A stretch of 64,000 bases of DNA from Pelobates cultripes (taxonomy: Eukaryota > Chordata > Amphibia > Anura > Pelobatidae). Below are positions 60,531 to 64,000 of the stretch, piece by piece. The stretch is from assembly GCA_933207985.1 (NCBI GenBank), contig OW240917.1, positions 247,218,595 to 247,282,594 on the forward strand, given 5' to 3'. Position 1 is the first letter of the stretch. Each line of letters begins with the position of its first letter. The notes under the pieces were generated by a model. That model did no database searches. It was not told the origin of the DNA and worked only from the letters and a program-made list of their open reading frames with translations. Made by a program: the position numbers and the translations under genes.

Positions 60531-60992
60531 ATTAGAATCAGACCTCTGAGAATCCCTTTAGGAAGAAAAGAGTTAAGAGGATCTAGCCCTACCTTAGAGG
60601 CTGCATTGTAAATCAGAACTGTCTAAACCCGGTAACCCTCGCACTTGACACAGTTGTTGATAATGTTTAGCAAAAAGACTGCAGTTAAACTGAGACAATG
60701 TAATGATATTCAGTTTAAAATAACATTTATAAAAATATTTTTTTTTTAAACTTTTTCCTCGCTCATTTTTGCAGGTATCTGTCTGTGTTTTATATGTTTC
60801 CGTTCATTTAAAGGGACTCTATCTGCTGACACTTCTTAAAAACTTTTTTTTTTTTTTTTAATTCTACTTTGTATCTAGGTTAAATCCTTAGTTTTGTATA
60901 TCCAACGCTGTAGTATTTCTGTAAACACGTCGGCAATTGTATACCATTCACACTCACTAGAACTATGTGAATGTGACACCACACATTGAAGA

Positions 60993-61231
60993 AAGTAAGA
61001 ATTCAAAGTGAATTTGAAATTTAAGACCAAACTAGACAAACTGGAAAAACCAGCAATACTTTCAGATAGACTACTTTGGCCTTAGATTTGAAATTTACAT
61101 AGTTTCTTCGTAAAGCGTTCTTCATTGAAGTGTATGTATATGCTGCAGGTGTAGGATTTCCTTCTGAATATCATATTTTAAATTCACTTTGAATTCCTAG
61201 CAATTTACTCACTTTAGTGAAAAACCCTGTT
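60993..61231. repeat. Palindromic repeat of the aattcaaagtgaa family
   Basis: aagtaagaattcaaagtgaa on the left and actttgaattcctagcaatt, then cactttagtgaaaaaccctg, on the right are inverted. Edges are approximate. Confidence 0.5.
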
Positions 61232-61953
61232 GATTTACCTCCCAAACATCCTGATTTTGGTGGGACAGTCCTGATTTTCAGGCAGACTTTGTTCGCTGGT
61301 GTCCCACTTTTGTAGCTCAAGTGCATCATTAGACAGTGATCCCTGCATGTCCTGCCCTCAGTGGGCTGGCATGCTTCATCGGGAGGCAGCCTGGCATGCA
61401 TGCACCCTTTCCAGTTGAATAATGCCCCTTGGACCCCTCCAAGTTCTGTATAGTGCAGGGCAGCACTTTTCATGTGCTCCTCAGCGATCCATATGTATTT
61501 GTTATATGGTGGATCTGACAACTGTATTCACAGCCATAATTAGAAGTTCACTTTGAATTCTCACTTTAGCAATGACCCTGTCAATATAGTCAATATAAGA
61601 TTGCTTTGGGCACCTTAGCTTGAGTGCTATGATGATAATACATTTATAGAAGTATTTTGGTAGCATGTAACATTTTCTCATTGAATTGAACATAAATCAC
61701 CACATTTTCTGACATCATGATTTGAATAACTTTAGGGTTTATTCAATAAACAACACATTTTAGTGAAATGAGAAACAAAGTAAAGTTCAGGATAAAATTT
61801 CGATGATTAGACCAGAGATGAAAATCTTTTTTAGAAAATCAGCTTTTTTTTTTTTTTTTGCAAAAAGTTTGCAGTTTGTTTTAACTCCCTGTTTAGCAAA
61901 TAAGTTCCATGCATCGATATCAGTCTTTGAAGCCATTATTCCATGTACAATAA
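61232..61953. other. No gene seen
   Basis: The phrase aacatcctgattttggtggg and following sequence (ctgattttcaggcagac) suggests an old repeat. A 116-codon minus frame at 61171-61521 has no recognisable domain. Confidence 0.45.
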
Positions 61954-62387
61954 TTAAAGAAAGACTATAAAGGTCAGTAATACAAACATGTAATTACTCA
62001 CATTTTATCCCACGCCGGTCATGCTGCGGCTGGCCATGCCTGGCTTTGCCTCTGTGACTGAAATCATCAATTTTGATTATCCGAAGCTTTATCATGCAGC
62101 AAAATGCTGTGTGCACCAATCAGCATCTCCTCGTAGAAATGTATCTCTATGGGGAACGTTCACCGCCTCCATGCAGAGCGGGGAGACGCTGAACGCTAGT
62201 GCTTCACACTGTGCAGCACTGGACTAGGAAGCACCTCTAATGGCAGTCTGAGTGACTGCCACTAGAGGTGTTACTAGGCACCAATGTAAACACACTTTTC
62301 TCTAAAAACCCTGCGGGGACATGCTATAGACATCAGAATCACTATAGTAAGCTGCAGTGGCTTTGGTGACTATAGTGTCCCTTTCAC
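61954..62387. mobile_element. TTAA-type MITE (GGGACACTATAG family), inverted copy
   Basis: The right end gactatagtgtccctttcac and the left end ttaaagaaagactataaagg are inverted but decayed; the right TTAA is mutated. The interior ctaatggcagtctgagtgac and ccactagaggtgttact form the family hairpin. Confidence 0.68.
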
Positions 62388-63523
62388 AAATATTGTTATG
62401 CCATGATTTTATTTGCTCTAAATTGTATGATAAAGCAGTTACAAGGGAGTCACCATTTTAGTTAACCCAACTAAAAGCAGAGTTTTTATGCAATTCCTTT
62501 TCTAAACAAAATAAAAATATATTTTCAGTGGATCCATTTTAGGCTTTCTTCATTACATCAACAATCATTGCACAAGTTCGTACCATTCAACGTATAACCT
62601 TCCGAGAATTCAAAGAGGTTCTTGAACATATGACCTTCAAAATTTATATATCAGGATATTGGTAAACATACACATACAATATTGACCGTTACAATAAATT
62701 TAGCACACGTTAGATCAATTTGTAGAGCCTCGAGGTAAATTGCCGTTACGACACTTGTTTAACAAATCCTACATAGGAAGATTAAAAGTCTACTTTTGGA
62801 GAAAAGACCCAAGAACCAACTACAAAGATAAGCACACAAACAGAGCGATGTACAGAACTGACCTTCAGGAAACGGAGAAGTCTTGAGCAAAACTACACTC
62901 TCGCATCCTCTAAAAAGCATAACTGATAGCAATGTTAGATCGGTAAGATCTAAAAGGATTATTAGAGAGGCTTTCAAGGGCGTTGCGTCTATGGTAACCT
63001 TGTCTATTATGTTAATTAGTAAAGACTTAAAAGACTAGGTGATCATTTTGAACTCCCTTTTTAATTAGTGATTGAGTGGTGCTCATGATTAACGGCTCTG
63101 TGTAACAGATGTCGAATAGAAACGTACAAATGATACATAACTGGTTGCTATAGGAGCTAAATCCTCTGTCTGGGGGAGAATCAATGGTGACAGAATGGAG
63201 TTTAAAAGATTTTGTAGCCTTTCTGAAGAACAGAATGTAATTTTGATTACTTTTAATCAATGTAATTAATGTAATTTTAATTAACTTTGCTATAAAAATG
63301 CAATTAATGCTTTTTATAAAAATATTGCGGGAAGTGTGAGAAATCAAAATAGGATTATATTTAAAGTGGTATTATCAACCTATAGATCATGTTGCTCATT
63401 TTTTTTTAACAAATTTAAATTTTAAGTTAACATTTTTATATTTATATTCTATTGAAATAGAGATTGACACTATTATTCCCGAAAGTGTGCATTTTTTCGA
63501 GAATTTAAAGTGAATTTCAAATC
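62388..63523. other. No gene seen
   Basis: AT-rich with short frames on the minus strand only. No splice-flanked coding segment recognised. Confidence 0.45.
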
Positions 63524-63903
63524 TTAAATGGACACTCCAGGCACCCAGACCACTTCTGCCCATTGGAGTGGTCTGGTTGCCAACTCCCATCACCCTTAGA
63601 CTGCAATAATTACCTTGCAGGATTAAGTCCTCCTCTAGTGGCTGTCTATCAGACCGCCACTAGAGGGACTTCCGTGTTCTTAGAACATGAAAAGTGAATG
63701 CTTTCCTATGAGGAGGTCTAATGCGCGTGGGCCACTGCCGCACATGCGCATTAGGTCTACCCTACCGGCTGTTGGCGGGGGAGGAGCGTGTGCGGAGCCT
63801 GACCCAGCAACATGGGATGGGGGGCAGGAGGGAGGAGGGCACTGCAGGGTCCTGCAGTGGCAGGAAAACGGATTTGTTCTCCTGGCACTGGAGAGCCCCT
63901 TAA
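63524..63903. mobile_element. TTAA-type MITE, 380 bp
   Basis: Left end ttaaatggacactccaggca and right end cactggagagccccttaa are inverted with TTAA on both edges. A hairpin cctctagtggctgtctatcagaccgccactagagg lies in the left half and a CpG-rich block in the right half. Confidence 0.72.
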
Positions 63904-64000
63904 AGGCAAAATTGGACTGATCACATAGCTGAGGATATTTTAGATTCTGTTATTTTGTCCTAAAAGTTACTTGAAATTCCTATAAACCCAAACTTTAGTG

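Overview
The window looks like nuclear DNA of a vertebrate, most likely an anuran amphibian. It is intron-rich and AT-rich, carries long (GT)n tracts, and is dense in TTAA-flanked non-autonomous elements, hAT, Tc1/mariner, L1 and L2-like repeats. The frog assignment rests on recalled similarity of these repeat families, not on a search.

Only one cellular gene is secure: SLC2A10 (GLUT10, a class III facilitative sugar transporter) on the minus strand. Three coding exons with correct splice sites and compatible phases lie at 44746-43391, 42499-42377 and 40990-40855, covering almost the whole 12-helix protein. The first coding exon, expected to hold only the start codon plus one base, has one candidate at 51572-51511. 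The short last coding exon could not be identified with confidence.

Layout. 1-5.6 kb: GT-rich minisatellite, a complete non-autonomous hAT element (839-2178, 8-bp TSD) with a 190-bp palindrome, a palindromic MITE, and an internally deleted L1-type element ending in poly(A). 6.7-18.2 kb: TTAA-flanked elements, one with a nested hAT MITE, minisatellites, and a solo LTR (14505-15590, TSD atata). 18.2-33.4 kb: mostly unannotated sequence with L2-like LINE tails, nested TTAA elements, a decayed Tc1 copy and a long hairpin. 33.4-35.0 kb: a nearly intact Tc1-type transposon with two frameshifts. 35.3-36.2 kb: unrecognised, apparently once-coding sequence. 37.5-39.6 kb: a LINE reverse-transcriptase pseudogene split by a second solo LTR (TSD ggggc). 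40.8-44.8 kb: SLC2A10. 45-64 kb: presumably SLC2A10 intron 1 and/or upstream flank, holding stacked TTAA elements, a nested hAT element, an L1 ORF2 fragment, an older hAT element and a ~970-bp foldback element.

Apart from SLC2A10 the window is a record of transposition. Several insertions can be ordered in time because they interrupt recognisable older elements and keep their target-site duplications. I found no rRNA, tRNA, CRISPR array or second secure protein-coding gene.
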